A stretch of 64,000 nt of DNA from Paraescarpia echinospica (lineage: Eukaryota > Annelida > Polychaeta > Sabellida > Siboglinidae), in the NCBI GenBank assembly GCA_020002185.1, contig CM034532.1, positions 24,836,838 to 24,900,837 on the forward strand, read 5' to 3'. Position numbers and translations under genes: made by a program. The stretch's first letter is position 1; every line of letters begins with the position of its first letter. The notes under the pieces are model-generated. The model did not search any database. It was not told where the DNA came from and worked only from the letters and a program-made list of their open reading frames with translations. This document shows, piece by piece, positions 9,754 through 19,783 of the stretch.

Positions 9754-10448
9754 GCGGAACACACGCAGTCCATTCCACCGCACGCGCCGGTGAGCGACGC
9801 CGCAACGCCCACGTACGTTGCATTAACCCCGGTGGTGGCGACAGCAGCAGCAGCAGCAGTGCCATCGCCTTCACTACCTCTGTACGTGTTGTCGGTTTCG
9901 TCACAGGACTTTATTCCGTGGGCCCGCAACAAACAACGCCCTGTGATCGTGGGCACGCTTCAGTCCGACTCGGAATGGAGCGTTCTGCACTCGTACGCCG
10001 GTCGGCAGCGCTGTATGATGTCCACATTTGCCGAGCTAATTGGCGAACGAGTGATGGACACCGCGCGCCAAGAATGTGGTGAGTGCCCTCCCGAGGAGGG
10101 GTGCCCCTTCGTTCACATGTGCGGCTACAGGGGAAGGAAGCCGAGCCGAAGTTACAACCTTCTGTACGAAAACGTGGCGGCACTGAATGTGTGCTTTTTT
10201 TCAATATCACTCGACAGCTTTCTGCAGCAGACGTTGTTGTTGCCCACTATTCGTATACTCTCGGTACTGGAGGAGCGTTGCGTGCGCGGCGATCGCGCTT
10301 CGGAGGGCTCCCTCATGTGCCAGGTAGCCGACTGGTTCATGGGGACGGATTGGACGGCGCCGTTCGATCGTTCACTGTTGGAGGTCGCCGTGCAGCATTA
10401 CCTGTTGAAAAGGGCATGCCTCGTCGTCCGATGGGGCGACGTTTTCTC
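9754..10448 (+). CDS. Unrecognised Polinton ORF downstream of the RPA-like gene
   Basis: Open in the same frame as the RPA-like second exon, separated from it only by TAG 9751-9753. There is no good ATG until about 10014, so it may be translated by read-through, by splicing around the stop (GTGAGC at 9790 is donor-like), or from the internal ATG. The N-terminal part is Ala/Pro-rich; the middle has a Cys-rich CGECPPEEGC segment that could bind zinc; the rest is mixed helical. I do not recognise the family. The frame continues into the 240-bp repeat after 10448, where coding is unlikely. Confidence 0.4.
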
Positions 10449-10910
10449 CGCCGAACGCTTAATATGTATTTTTGCCGATGAACATTTAGTAATTGAACAT
10501 TATATTTGCATTTCGCTATGGCATAAAGCCTTATTATTATTATTAGGTACACCGATGAACATTAGCAGGGGCGAATTGAACATGGCATAAAGCCGATGAA
10601 CATTAGCAGGGCCGAATTATTCGAGCGGCCTATAGTCCGCTGTTGTGGCCGTAAAGCCTTATTATTTACTCTGCTGTGGCATAAAGCCCGCCGAACGCTT
10701 AATATGTATTTTTGCCGATGAACATTTAGTAATTGAACATTATATTTGCATTTCGCTATGGCATAAAGCCTTATTATTATTAGGTGCACCGATGAACATT
10801 AGCAGGGCCGAATTAATCGAGCGGCCTATAGTCCGTTGTTGTGGCCGTAAAGCCTTATTATTTACTCTGCTGTGGCATAAAGCCTCTTTACTGTTTACCG
10901 TGGCATAAAG
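10449..10910. repeat. 240-bp tandem repeat with TGGCATAAAGCC motifs
   Basis: CCGAACGCTTAATATG starts at 10451 and again at 10691. Within each unit GGCATAAAGCC or GGCCGTAAAGCC recurs several times. ORFs across it are repeats of one another. Confidence 0.85.
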
Positions 10911-10942
10911 CCTTACTGTGATGGTGTAGTACGATGGTGCTT

Positions 10943-10948
10943 AATAAA
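10943..10948 (+). terminator. Polyadenylation signal AATAAA (plus strand)
   Basis: AATAAA after the repeat block, the first plus-strand signal beyond the RPA-like unit. From here to 11400 lies Gln/Lys-type low-complexity DNA without a clear gene. Confidence 0.4.
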
Positions 10949-11400
10949 ACGTATCAAACAAAACAATTCCCGCCTCCTGTTGTTGACACTCGACGCATTC
11001 GCAATCCAAAAAAAAAACGTTGCTGCTATTCAATAATCTACAGCTCCAAATGCTGTTACCGAACGCCTGTCCAACTAGAGCACAAAACATACCGCGTATC
11101 CTGGCGCAAGGCCAACTGACAGCCGAAATTTCTCCTACAAAACGTAAACAAAAACTTTGCCTCCTCCTCGGTCCATCGGCAGGCAGCGCTGCCACCTGTC
11201 GGCCACCACAAAAACGTTGCTGCCCTGTCGGCCAAGAAAACAAAAACTTTGCTGCTGCTGCCTCGGTGGTCCACGGACGACGGGCCAGCAATGCCACCAC
11301 CTGACGGTCAGGGGAAAAACGCTGCGAGAAAACCGCCGCCGCCGCCGCCGCTGTTCACAAAAAAGCTCCCCCTAACGGTCGTTAGGCGCGATGGCGGCCT

Positions 11401-11406
11401 TATAAG
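11401..11406 (+). promoter_or_regulatory. TATA box of the DNA polymerase gene
   Basis: TATAAG about 70 bp before the first polymerase-frame ATG (11474), with only GC-rich leader between. Confidence 0.5.
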
Positions 11407-11473
11407 TGGTTTCGGCGCGCTTCGTCGTAGTTAATAGCGTTCCGAGTGCGCGCCTAGAACGAACGTTCCGACG

Positions 11474-14400
11474 ATGCACGCGTGTCCGAAATGCATCTGA
11501 AAATATGCGACGGCAATGATCACGTGTGCCCGAAATGTGATCGATCGTTCGATCATCGCAGCAGTATGTTGCGGCATCTGAAAACTTGCGGCGTCGCCAA
11601 TGAGGTGTGTCCGAAATGCAATCGATCGTTCGACAGGCACGCTGATAGGTTGCACCATTTATGTCGCGATGACGACGTCGACGATGACGACCTACAGCGC
11701 GTCGTGCGCGAACACTGGACGAGCATCCGTACGTCTGTGGCGCGCTGACCCGTCCAATCTAGGTATAATTTCCATTTGTCCGGCTGCTGGGACACGGCCG
11801 CGCACGAAGGCCAACTACGACTGATGTTCGAGGCGCAGACTCGGGTCTTTAAAATAAACTTATCGTACGGGTTTATCCTTCGGCACAGGGAGACGGGCCG
11901 ACTCCGTTACTACCATTCTTCGTGTAACTGTTGCGGACGCTATCTCGAGTAGCCAGTCCTCGTTTCCGACGCCGCGTCGTTCGAACGTTTCCTCGACGCC
12001 ATCCGGCAGCCCGACGTTCTGCAGTACGTGATGGCGCAGCGACCCGACTCGGGGTGGATCGCCGTGTTGGTAACGAACGTTACGTACTTCCTCAACGCCA
12101 TCATCAGCCATCCTATCGGGTGCGCGCGCGAGCAGCGCCTCCCCGACTATCTGCGCCACAACGCGGGGCTCGTCAGCCTAGCGAACGATCGCCACAGCCG
12201 ACCGTACGCCGTCAACCTGTGCCTCTTCCGCTGTCTGGCGCTGCATCGGGGCGCCGACTTCCGCACTGACGATTTGACGACCGCGGCCTTAAGCCTCTAC
12301 GCCGACTACGGCGCCGGCGGCGGCCAACCCTACTACGCGTTCGCCGGCGTCCCGCTGAACGAACTCGACCGGGTGGAGGCGGCCTTCGAAACGAATGTGA
12401 CCGTTTATCGGCTGACGGCGGAGGGCTCCGCCGCCGAAGTGGTCCGCCGCTCCCTCCATCGCTACCCGACCACCATGAGCGTCAATCTGTTCGAGGCGCA
12501 CTATTCCTTCATAGCCGACGTGTCGCTGTTCTGTCGTTCGTATCGATGCGGCATGTGCGGCGATGCGCTGTGGCGCACCGCCCGTCTGCTGCGGCGTCAC
12601 GAGGCGACGTGCGAGTGCGGCGTTCGAGACGTCTTTCCCGGCGACGTCTACCATCCGACGCCGTCCGTGTTTCAACAGCTGGAGGACGAGGGCGTCTACG
12701 TGGACGAACGACTGCGCTACTACCCGCACAGGGCGACGTACGATTTTGAGTGCTACTTCGGCGATCACGACCTGCCGGCGGACAGCGCCAAATGCCGGTG
12801 GATCGCGCGACACGAGCTACTCAGCGTGAGCGTTGCCTCGAACGTCCCCGGGCACGAGACGGCGCGCTGCTTCGTCAGGTCCGGCGATTCGGGCGAACTC
12901 GCGAAGCGCCTCATCGACGCCCTGGAGGCCATGAGCGAGGCGGCGTGCGCGGCTCTGCGGCCGTCGTTCGAAGCGACCTTCGAGGCGATCGACGCACTCG
13001 ACGCCGAATGGCGGGCGCTCGCGAAGGCGGCGGAGGCGGCGCGCGATAAGAGCCCGTACACGGTGCTCGGCGACCGCCTGTGGAAGAACCTGCGCCGCCT
13101 CCCCGTCCTCGGCTTCAATTCAGGGAAGTTCGACTTGAACGTCGTTAAGAAATATCTGACGCCCCTGTTCATGACCGGCGAGGCGCAAAGCATCTCGTCG
13201 GCGCTCACGATCAAGCGTCAGAACAACTTCATGTGCCTTACGACGGCGACGCTCAAGTTCCTGGACATCACCAACTAACTGGCCCCCGGCGTCAGCTACG
13301 CCAGGTTTCTGAAGGCCTACGGCTGCGAGGCGACGAAGGAGCATTTCCACTACGATTGCCTCGACGACCTGCGAAAACTGGACGAGACCCGGCTGCCGCC
13401 GCGCGAAGCCTTCTACAGCCGCCCGAAACGCGAAGGCATCTCCGCCGCCGAGTACGAGGGTTGCGCGCGGGTATGGCGCGACGAAGGGATGACGACGCTG
13501 CGGGACTACCTCGTGTGGTATAACAATAGGGACGTGGTGCCGTTCCTGGAGGCCGTCGACAAGCAGTTCGCCTTCTATCGTCAGCGCCTCATCGACATGT
13601 TCAAGGACGCCATCAGCGTGACGGGCCTGACGCCGCTGTACCTGTTCAACGATCTGCCGTCGTCGCTCCACTTCACGCTCTTCAACGAATCGAACAAGGA
13701 CCTGCACCGGCTCCTACAGTCGCAGATCGTCGGTGGCCCCTCGATCATTTTCGCGCGCTATCACGAGGCCGGCGTGACCGCCCTTCGGCGCGACGAGTAC
13801 GGCGAGTCGGCGCGCCCCTGCCGCTCGATTGTCTTCTTCGACGCAAATGGCCTCTACCTATGGGCGATCACGCAGGAGATGCCGACGGGATGTTACACGC
13901 GCCGGCGCGCGGACAACGCCTTTCGGCCGGAGCGCGTGCACCGCTACGGCCGCCTGGCCGTCGAGTGGCTGACGTGGGAGGAGGCGCGGACGGGCGCGCA
14001 CATACGTCACCAGCTCAACGGACGCGAGAAGCGCGTCGGCAAGTACCTGGTCGACGGCTGGTGTTGCGCGACGCGGACGTCGTACCAGTTCCAAGGATGC
14101 TTCTTCCACCGCTGCCTGTGGACGGGGAGGGAGACGAACGCGGTGAACGGCAAGCCGATGAGCCAACTGTACGCCGAGACGGCCGCCGTCACGGCCTACC
14201 TTCGCCGATTCGTCGCCGTCGTCGAGATGTGGGAGTGCCAGTGGCGCGTGACGAGACCGGCGCCGCCGCCGCCGCCGCGGAGCTGGACCGGCGGCGGCGT
14301 CGTGATGCGGCCGACGATCCTGAAGGCCGTGCTCGACGGCACGCTGTTCGGCCTCGTCAAGTGCGACATCGCCGTTCCGGAGGCGCTTCGCGACGCCTTC

Positions 14401-15560
14401 GCCGAGATGCAGCCGATCTTCAAGAACGCATACATCGCGCGCGACGATCTCAGCCCGTTTATGCGTCGCTACGCCGAAACGCACGAGCTCCTCGCCCGGC
14501 CTCAGCGCACGCTCGTGGGGAGCTTCTTCTGCGCCAAGATTCTGCTCGCGACGCCGCTACTGCTGTAGTATCTGCGGCACGGCCTCGTCGTCGAGTGCGT
14601 CTACCAGATCGTCGAGTAGGAGCCGGTCGCGTGCTTTCGCCCCTTCGGCGACACGGTCTCCACCGCGCGACGCGCGGGCGACGCCGACCCCGACAAGGCC
14701 ATCATCGCCGACACGTTTAAGATGCTCGGCAACAGTTCCTACGGGAAAACGATCACGGTCGTCGACCTGCACCGCGACATCAAGTTCTGCACGTCCGCCG
14801 GCGCCGCGACGCTGATCAACGATCGTCGCTTCCGTCAGCTCGACGTCGTCGTCCTCGACGGCCTCTACGAGGTGGCGCTGAACAAGCGAACCGTCCGGTA
14901 CGCGCTGCCCGTCCAGATCGGCTACTTCGTCTATCAGTACGCCAAACTGCGCATGCTGGAGTTTTATTACGATTTCATCGCCGCCTACATTCCGCGCCCC
15001 GTGTTCCAGTACTGCGCGATGGACACGGACTCGGCGTATTTGAGCCTCGCGAGCGCGGCCTCGACGACCTCGTGGTGACGGCCAAGCGCGAACACTACTT
15101 TCGACACCGCGGCGTGTGGTTCCCGTCGGAACACTGCGACGCGCTCGCGGAGGCGTACGTGCGGTGCCGGCTCGCCGACCGAGCTTGGGACGCGCCCGAC
15201 GAGTGTTGCGCGCGACGGCGCCAGTACGACAAGCGAACGCCGAGCCTCTTGAAAGAGGAATGGTCCGGCCGCGGAATCGTCGCGCTCTGCAGCAAGACGT
15301 ACTACTGTTTCGGCGGCGACGGCGACGGCTCCGACAAGTAGAGTACGAAGGGCCTGAGCAAGCGTCAGAACGACGTCGACAAGGACGCCTACCTCGGCGT
15401 GCTGCGCAGCCAAAGGAGCGCCGGCGGCTGGAACCGCGGCTTCCAAGTGAAAGAGTCGTCCGTGCTGACGTACATTCAGGAGCGCGCGGCGTTGAGCTAC
15501 TTCTACGCCAAACGTCGCGTGCTCGACGACGGTGTCACCACGGCGCCGATAATCGTATAA
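11474..15560 (+). pseudogene. polB: Polinton protein-primed family B DNA polymerase, broken
   Basis: Replicates the element by strand displacement from terminal-protein primers. One reading frame of about 1,350 codons: C2H2-type fingers at 11482-11665 (CPKC.RSF twice, the first unit truncated by a small deletion near 11490), an N-terminal region with exonuclease-like DFECYFG near 12745, polymerase motif A (FFDANGLYLW, about 13830), motif B with KMLGNSSYGK (14719-14748) and motif C DTDS (15022-15033). The frame is interrupted by TGA 11746, TAG 11950, TAA 13276, TAG 14566, TAG 14617, a frameshift near 15055 and TAG 15339; the natural stop is TAA 15558-15560. Length fits Polinton polymerases. 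Catalytic motifs are intact in sequence, but the gene cannot give one product. Confidence 0.93.
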
Positions 15561-15567
15561 CGAGGGA

Positions 15568-15662
15568 CCTCCCTCCCTACCCCTAGGGGTAGGGACCTAC
15601 CTAGGGGTAGGGACCTACCTAAGGACCCCTAGGAAATGTACGTATGTGTGTGTACGAATAAA
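15568..15662 (+). terminator. Hairpin-rich 3' region and AATAAA after polB
   Basis: CTACCCCTAGGGGTAG palindromes repeat around 15578-15630, then AATAAA at 15657-15662. A minus-strand AATAAA lies at 15699-15694, so converging transcripts end within about 40 bp of each other. Confidence 0.55.
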
Positions 15663-15693
15663 AAATGTGAACACTCGGTACAGTTTTCATCGT

Positions 15694-15699
15694 TTTATT
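15694..15699 (-). terminator. Polyadenylation signal AATAAA for the capsid-side unit
   Basis: AATAAA on the minus strand downstream of the protease stop (15953-15951) and of the duplicated protease tail. Confidence 0.55.
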
Positions 15700-15721
15700 T
15701 ACTACAACAACCTCACTACTT

Positions 15722-15802
15722 CGGTAATAGCAAGCGATAATAGGCGGCCGAACGGGCACCGGAAGTCGCTTAGCGGTTTCGCAATAAGAGCAGATAGGCG
15801 AC
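15722..15802 (-). pseudogene. Duplicated fragment of the protease C terminus
   Basis: Resembles 15924-16070 (GCAAGCGATAATAGGC, then GGCCGAAC.GGCAC.GGAAG and AGAGCAG.TAGG.GACGCA) with an internal deletion. It is a broken tandem copy of the protease 3' end. From 15803 to 15950 I see only short A/T repeats (TAATAATAATAA). Confidence 0.6.
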
Positions 15803-15950
15803 GCACTACAATACAACCTCGCTACTTCGGTGTTGCCTGCCTAGCGCGGCGAGGAGCCCGCGACCGGCGGGTCCGACAAAGTCGGTTCGGATACTCGGTC
15901 GTCTAATAATAATAATAATAACAATAATAGCAAGCGATAATAGGCAGCGT

Positions 15951-16290
15951 TCAATGCGGCTTTAGCCAGTCGAATACGAGACAGTCGTTGGCCACCCTAT
16001 CGGGGCCGAACAGGCACTGGAAGCCGCTTAGCGGCATTCCGCGGCATCGTAAGAGCAGGTAGGTGACGCAATATTGTCCGCACACGTTAGATACACCGCT
16101 CTGCAGTTTCTTGTCGTTGTACGTCCACGAATCGCAATTGCGGCTCAGGAAGTCGCGGAAGTCGGCGTGCCGCGGCGGACGGCCGTACTAATCGAAGTAC
16201 TCGCCTCGCCGGTCGGCGTCCACGTAGACGGCCACCCAGTGCTCCCCCGGTTCGTCGCTGTCGTCGGTGTTGCACACGAACGCCGTCGCA
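15951..16290 (-). pseudogene. Adenain-like cysteine protease, 5'-truncated and with a stop
   Basis: Matures capsid proteins during virion assembly. The visible part has the adenain (C5) catalytic layout: His in GEHW (codon 16241-16239), an acidic residue in EYFD, and a Gln seven residues before the Cys of VCGQYC (Cys codon 16082-16080), as in adenovirus protease. TAG 16190-16188 interrupts it just after EYFD; the natural stop is TGA 15953-15951. The N-terminal part expected before the His block is missing: the frame runs straight back into the capsid gene in another phase, so a deletion has fused the two genes. Confidence 0.85.
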
Positions 16291-17433
16291 GCAGTCGGGC
16301 GACAGGTCGAAGCCGAATATGGTGTAGCCGTTGCCGAAGTCGCCGCGCGTCACGTCGAACCGCTCGTCCTCGTACGCCTTCCCCGTCGCGACGAACAGGT
16401 TCATGTAGCTTCGGATGTAGCGCCGATGCGCGAAGTCCGGCTGCAGCGGCTTGCTCGGCACCTGGCGTCCGTCGACGAAGAGGGTGAAGAAGTTTATGTC
16501 GTTGCGCATCGCGTTGAACGGGTTTTTATCGTAGGCCCCGTTGTAGGCGTCGTTGTCGATCAGGCACATGAACACGCATCTCGGGAGCGTGCCCAGATAG
16601 ACGTTCTCGTGCGTGTGCGACATCGTGCCCTGCGGTATCGAGAACACCTTGCAGTCGACGCGGCGCATCGAATACTTGGCCTTCCCGCGCGTCTGCGCCT
16701 TGATGTGGCCGAGCTGGACGCCCGGGTTCAACTTGACCTTGCGCACCTGCAGGTAGGCCTCCAGCAGAACGATCTTGAACCCCGGATTGGCGACGTCGCC
16801 TTTGAGCGCGAAGGCGTCCTTGCTTCGCACCAGTCGCATCTTTAAGTCGACGCCGTTCAACAGGCACCGGTTTTGCATGAGCACGTCGACGTGCAGGCGT
16901 CCTATCATGTCGAATTCGCGGCTGTCGTGTATGAAATCGTGCCGATGCGAATACCCGCCGTTGTTGTTGTTGGTCGACTCTATGCGCCCGGCGGTGTCCT
17001 TGCACCACAGGTCGGCCTCGAGCTGCGACATTTTGGCGTCGGTCCCGTAACTGAGCAGGGTCTCGATGTAAGCCCGATACGGGTACGTGTTCGTCTACGG
17101 CGTCACGAGCGTGCCGTTCAGCGTCACGTCGACCTGACTGAACATCGAATGCAGGAAATTGTTGACGGGCGCCACGAGGCTGTCGTTCGCAAGATTGGTG
17201 ACGTCCCCCTTCGCCACCTAGGCGCGCACGTACAGTCTAACGGACAACAGGTCCAGATAGTCGTCTCCGGACCCCGGAATGAGAAACTCGATAGGGCCGC
17301 CAGCGTCGAGGGCCGTCAGCGGCTGGTGATCGATCCACTGACCGCTCTCGATGCTCGTCTGCGTCGTCGGAACGCTGAACAGGTCCAGTTCGGACTTTAC
17401 GCCCTCGCACAACTGCCGATGCACGAACGCCAT
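16275..17433 (-). pseudogene. Polinton major capsid protein (double jelly-roll), broken
   Basis: Forms the icosahedral shell. The ATG at 17433 opens MAFVHRQLC, the typical start of the Polinton capsid family that invertebrate annotation often calls F54H12.2-like; later family blocks include NGVDLKMRLVRSKD, NPFN and DFGNGYTIFGFDLSPD. In-frame TAG codons lie at 17220-17218 and 17097-17095. After SPDCCDG (about 16280) the expected C-terminal strand region is absent and the protease frame begins, so roughly the last 50 residues are lost. The 5' end sits 4 bp after a duplicated copy of the core-like gene tail. Confidence 0.88.
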
Positions 17434-17436
17434 CCT

Positions 17437-17557
17437 GCGGCGCTGGGAAATACGACTGCTTCTTTCGGCGGCACCTCCTCTTACTGGCCGTCGCCGACTT
17501 GTCGGGCGGCTTTATGTATCGTCGCTTTTTAGTAGGCGGCGGCGGGAGGGCATTCAA
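17437..17557 (-). pseudogene. Second copy of the core-like protein C terminus
   Basis: Matches the last about 40 residues of the gene at 17791-18204 (PPPPTKKRR.IKPP, then KRR.RRKK). It directly precedes the main capsid ATG, as the full gene precedes the chimeric capsid copy, marking a tandem duplication across the core/capsid boundary. Confidence 0.75.
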
Positions 17558-17786
17558 CAGCCCGACGAGAAGGTCGCTGAGGTAAAGTTTTGTTGAACGG
17601 GTTTTTATTGTAGGCCCTTTTGTTGTCGATCAGGCACACGTATCTCGGGAGCGTTCCCACAAAGACGTTGTCGTGCGTGTGCGACATCGTGCGGCCGCTC
17701 TCGATGCCCGTCTGCGTCGTCGGAACGCCGAACGGGCCCAGTTCTCTCTTTACGCCCTCGCACGACTGCCTATGCACGAACGCCAT
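17558..17786 (-). pseudogene. Deleted chimeric capsid-protein copy
   Basis: It starts with ATG 17786 and reads the capsid N terminus (MAFVHRQSCEG to about residue 30, ending TGIESG), then jumps to an internal capsid segment starting with TMSHTH, covering GTLPR and NKNPFN. A large internal deletion removed about 230 codons. It lies between the complete core-like gene and the partial second copy of that gene's tail. Confidence 0.8.
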
Positions 17787-17790
17787 CCTA

Positions 17791-18204
17791 CTACACGAAA
17801 AATACGTCGTCACTCGACGTCGGCTTCTTTCGACGGCGCCTCTTCTTACTGGCCGTCGCCGGCTTGCCGGGCGGCTTTATGTGTCGACGCTTTTTTGTCG
17901 GCGGGGGCGGGTGTCTATTCAACAGCCCGTCGAGAAGGTCGGCGCCCGCCTCCTTCGCGCGCCGCTTTACCGGCTGTTTTAGATTGCCGCCGGCGACGGC
18001 GTCCTGCGCCACGCGCACGCCCGTCTTGAGCGCGCGCTTGCCCAGAGCCACGGCCCCTCTCTTGATGAGCGACATGGCGCTTCGAAACAGGCTGCCGAAG
18101 AGATTACCCAGACCGTGCCCCCGCTGCGATCGGGCGCCGACGAACACCGGCAGGCCGCAGCCGACCTGCCGCGAGTAGTAGTCCTCGTACACGTTTCGCG
18201 TCAT
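17791..18204 (-). CDS. Basic core-like / minor capsid protein
   Basis: 137 residues, intact. The N terminus (EDYYSRQVGCGLPVFVGARS) leads to a glycine-rich RGHGLGNLFGSLFR amphipathic segment, then a Lys/Arg-rich tail ending RRRRKK. This layout is typical of a conserved Polinton gene just upstream of the capsid gene and resembles adenovirus membrane-active or DNA-condensing minor proteins (pVI or pX type); the exact equivalence is inference. Expected role: packaging DNA or membrane passage in the virion. Four bases separate its stop from the chimeric capsid ATG. Confidence 0.7.
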   Translation of the reverse strand: MTRNVYEDYYSRQVGCGLPVFVGARSQRGHGLGNLFGSLFRSAMSLIKRGAVALGKRALKTGVRVAQDAVAGGNLKQPVKRRAKEAGADLLDGLLNRHPPPPTKKRRHIKPPGKPATASKKRRRRKKPTSSDDVFFV

Positions 18205-18206
18205 CG

Positions 18207-19048
18207 TCAGAACAGTTTCGACTTGCAGCGTCTGACGTGAAGCGTCGTCACGACTTTTCCGTGCTCGAAAGGAATCGACTGACCGAGGTTGTCTCTTATA
18301 TCTATCTCGATCGAAATGAATTGGCGACGCAGGAGCGGCGCGTTTTGGATGCGGTCGAAGACGTTCGATACGACGCTCCCGTTCGAACCGTAGACGGGCA
18401 AGGATCGGAGGAGGGGGCGAATACGTCGCCGAAGATGCGCAACTCCACGATGTCCGTGTACACGAACAGGGTGTCGACGCCGCCGTTCAGGTCCACCGGG
18501 TGGGTCGCCTCGAACTCGAACAGGTACCCCGGGAGCAGGCCGCCGCCGTCCGCGGGCACCCCGTAACTCGCGATATAGTTCGTCTCGAAGCCTAGTATCT
18601 GTTTCAGGCGCCCCTTCGGCGGCATGTTAATTTCGACGCCCGGCGATAGACGCAACGTCATCCGATTAGAGACGGGGCTGTACTCCATGCGCGCCTTGAC
18701 CGTGTCGGTGCTCAGTTTCTTCAGCGCCGCGTTGATTTTGTGCCTCAGCTCGAAGGAGCAGTTGTAAAAACCGTACGGAATGTTGCCCTGACGGGCAATT
18801 TTACCCCCGGACTCGGTGGTGTAAACGCCCACCTCCCCTGTCTCGCACGCCACGAAGAAGTAGGCGTCCGCCGGTCCCACATTGTACCAGCTATGCGTGT
18901 ACTGTAGCGACACCAGCCCGCATTCCCAATGCCCCGACAGGTCGACGCGCTGCGGCAGATTCGTCGTGTAGTGCGTCAACGTGTTTTCGGGGTGCGCCTT
19001 CATAGACGCGTTGCTCGGCAACGTCACGTAAAAGTCAGACGATGCCAT
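18207..19048 (-). pseudogene. Penton-like minor capsid protein with a frameshift
   Basis: Single-jelly-roll vertex protein of Polintons. The ATG at 19048 opens MASSDFYVTLPSNAS, the usual start; later blocks include HYTTNLPQRVDL, ECGLVSLQY.H.WYNV, LGFETN and VYTDIVE. Near 18405-18425 the frame shifts by one base: the remaining family-like C terminus (VYGSNGSVV to KVVTTLHVRR) continues in another phase to the stop at 18207. Total span of 842 nt is not a multiple of three, consistent with one indel. Its start overlaps the small membrane protein gene by 14 bp. Confidence 0.85.
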
Positions 19049-19355
19049 CGCGCCTCTTAGACGGAATCGACAGTAGGTAGCCGAGGCAACTACTCAACAG
19101 CGCCGTCCACAGGTTGGAGTCGCCCTTGCCGCGCGTTAGATTGTATATACTGACGACGATCACCGTGTACAGGACGACGATCTGGCACAGGAAGACGATC
19201 TCGGCCTTAGGGCATTCGTTGCCGCAGAGACGCCACGGAACGCTCGTGACGGAGGAGGCGTCGTCGGCATCGGGCGCACCCACAGAGACGCATGAGTCGT
19301 CGGCGGGCGCTCCGACAAATGCGCTTGAGTCGACGGCGGTATTCGGCGTTTGCAT
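19035..19355 (-). CDS. Small Polinton membrane protein
   Basis: 106 residues from ATG 19355; longer in-frame extension upstream looks non-coding. The N-terminal half is Ser/Ala/Asp-rich. The C-terminal half holds CGNECPKAEIVF followed by one hydrophobic membrane span (VLYTVIVVSIYNL) and the conserved DSNLWTALLSSCLGYLL. This C-terminal block recurs in invertebrate Polintons next to the penton gene. Function unknown; a virion or assembly membrane protein is plausible. The stop (TGA 19037-19035) overlaps the penton ATG by 14 bp. Confidence 0.7.
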   Translation of the reverse strand: MQTPNTAVDSSAFVGAPADDSCVSVGAPDADDASSVTSVPWRLCGNECPKAEIVFLCQIVVLYTVIVVSIYNLTRGKGDSNLWTALLSSCLGYLLSIPSKRRDGIV

Positions 19356-19783
19356 TGGCTGCTGCTGCCGCAGTCGTCTCGACCGTACACATCGCGCGAC
19401 TGCCGTCCGACGGTACGGCGTCCTTCCTTTATCGCGCAGGCACACCATAGAGCGAGTTCGCCGACGGGCGTGGGGGCGTCGGGTGGTGGCGGCGCGAACT
19501 TGACGCGGCCCTCTTCTCATCTGCAGTCTACTAATACAGCACGGTCCCCTAATAAAAAACGAAAAGCCGTTGCACAGTCCCGCCTCGAGCAGTCGCCAGC
19601 ACCCCGCATGGCGCATCCAACGCGTCGTCATCCCTTATAGGTCACGCAGATAAATCATACAGCGAGTTCGCCGACGTTGTGGTCGACGTCGATAGCATCG
19701 GTCGCAGCGACAACGGTAGCGGCGGCGGTTGTAGGAAGAAAGTCTCCAGCGCTCTGCGTATTCCGTCCAACAAAGCGTCGCCA

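Noticed and set aside
11931..15586. Long alternative-frame and antisense ORFs (for example 13858-14484 minus, 13860-14720 plus)
   Set aside because: Arg/Ala/Pro-rich shadows of the GC-rich polymerase frame without family motifs.
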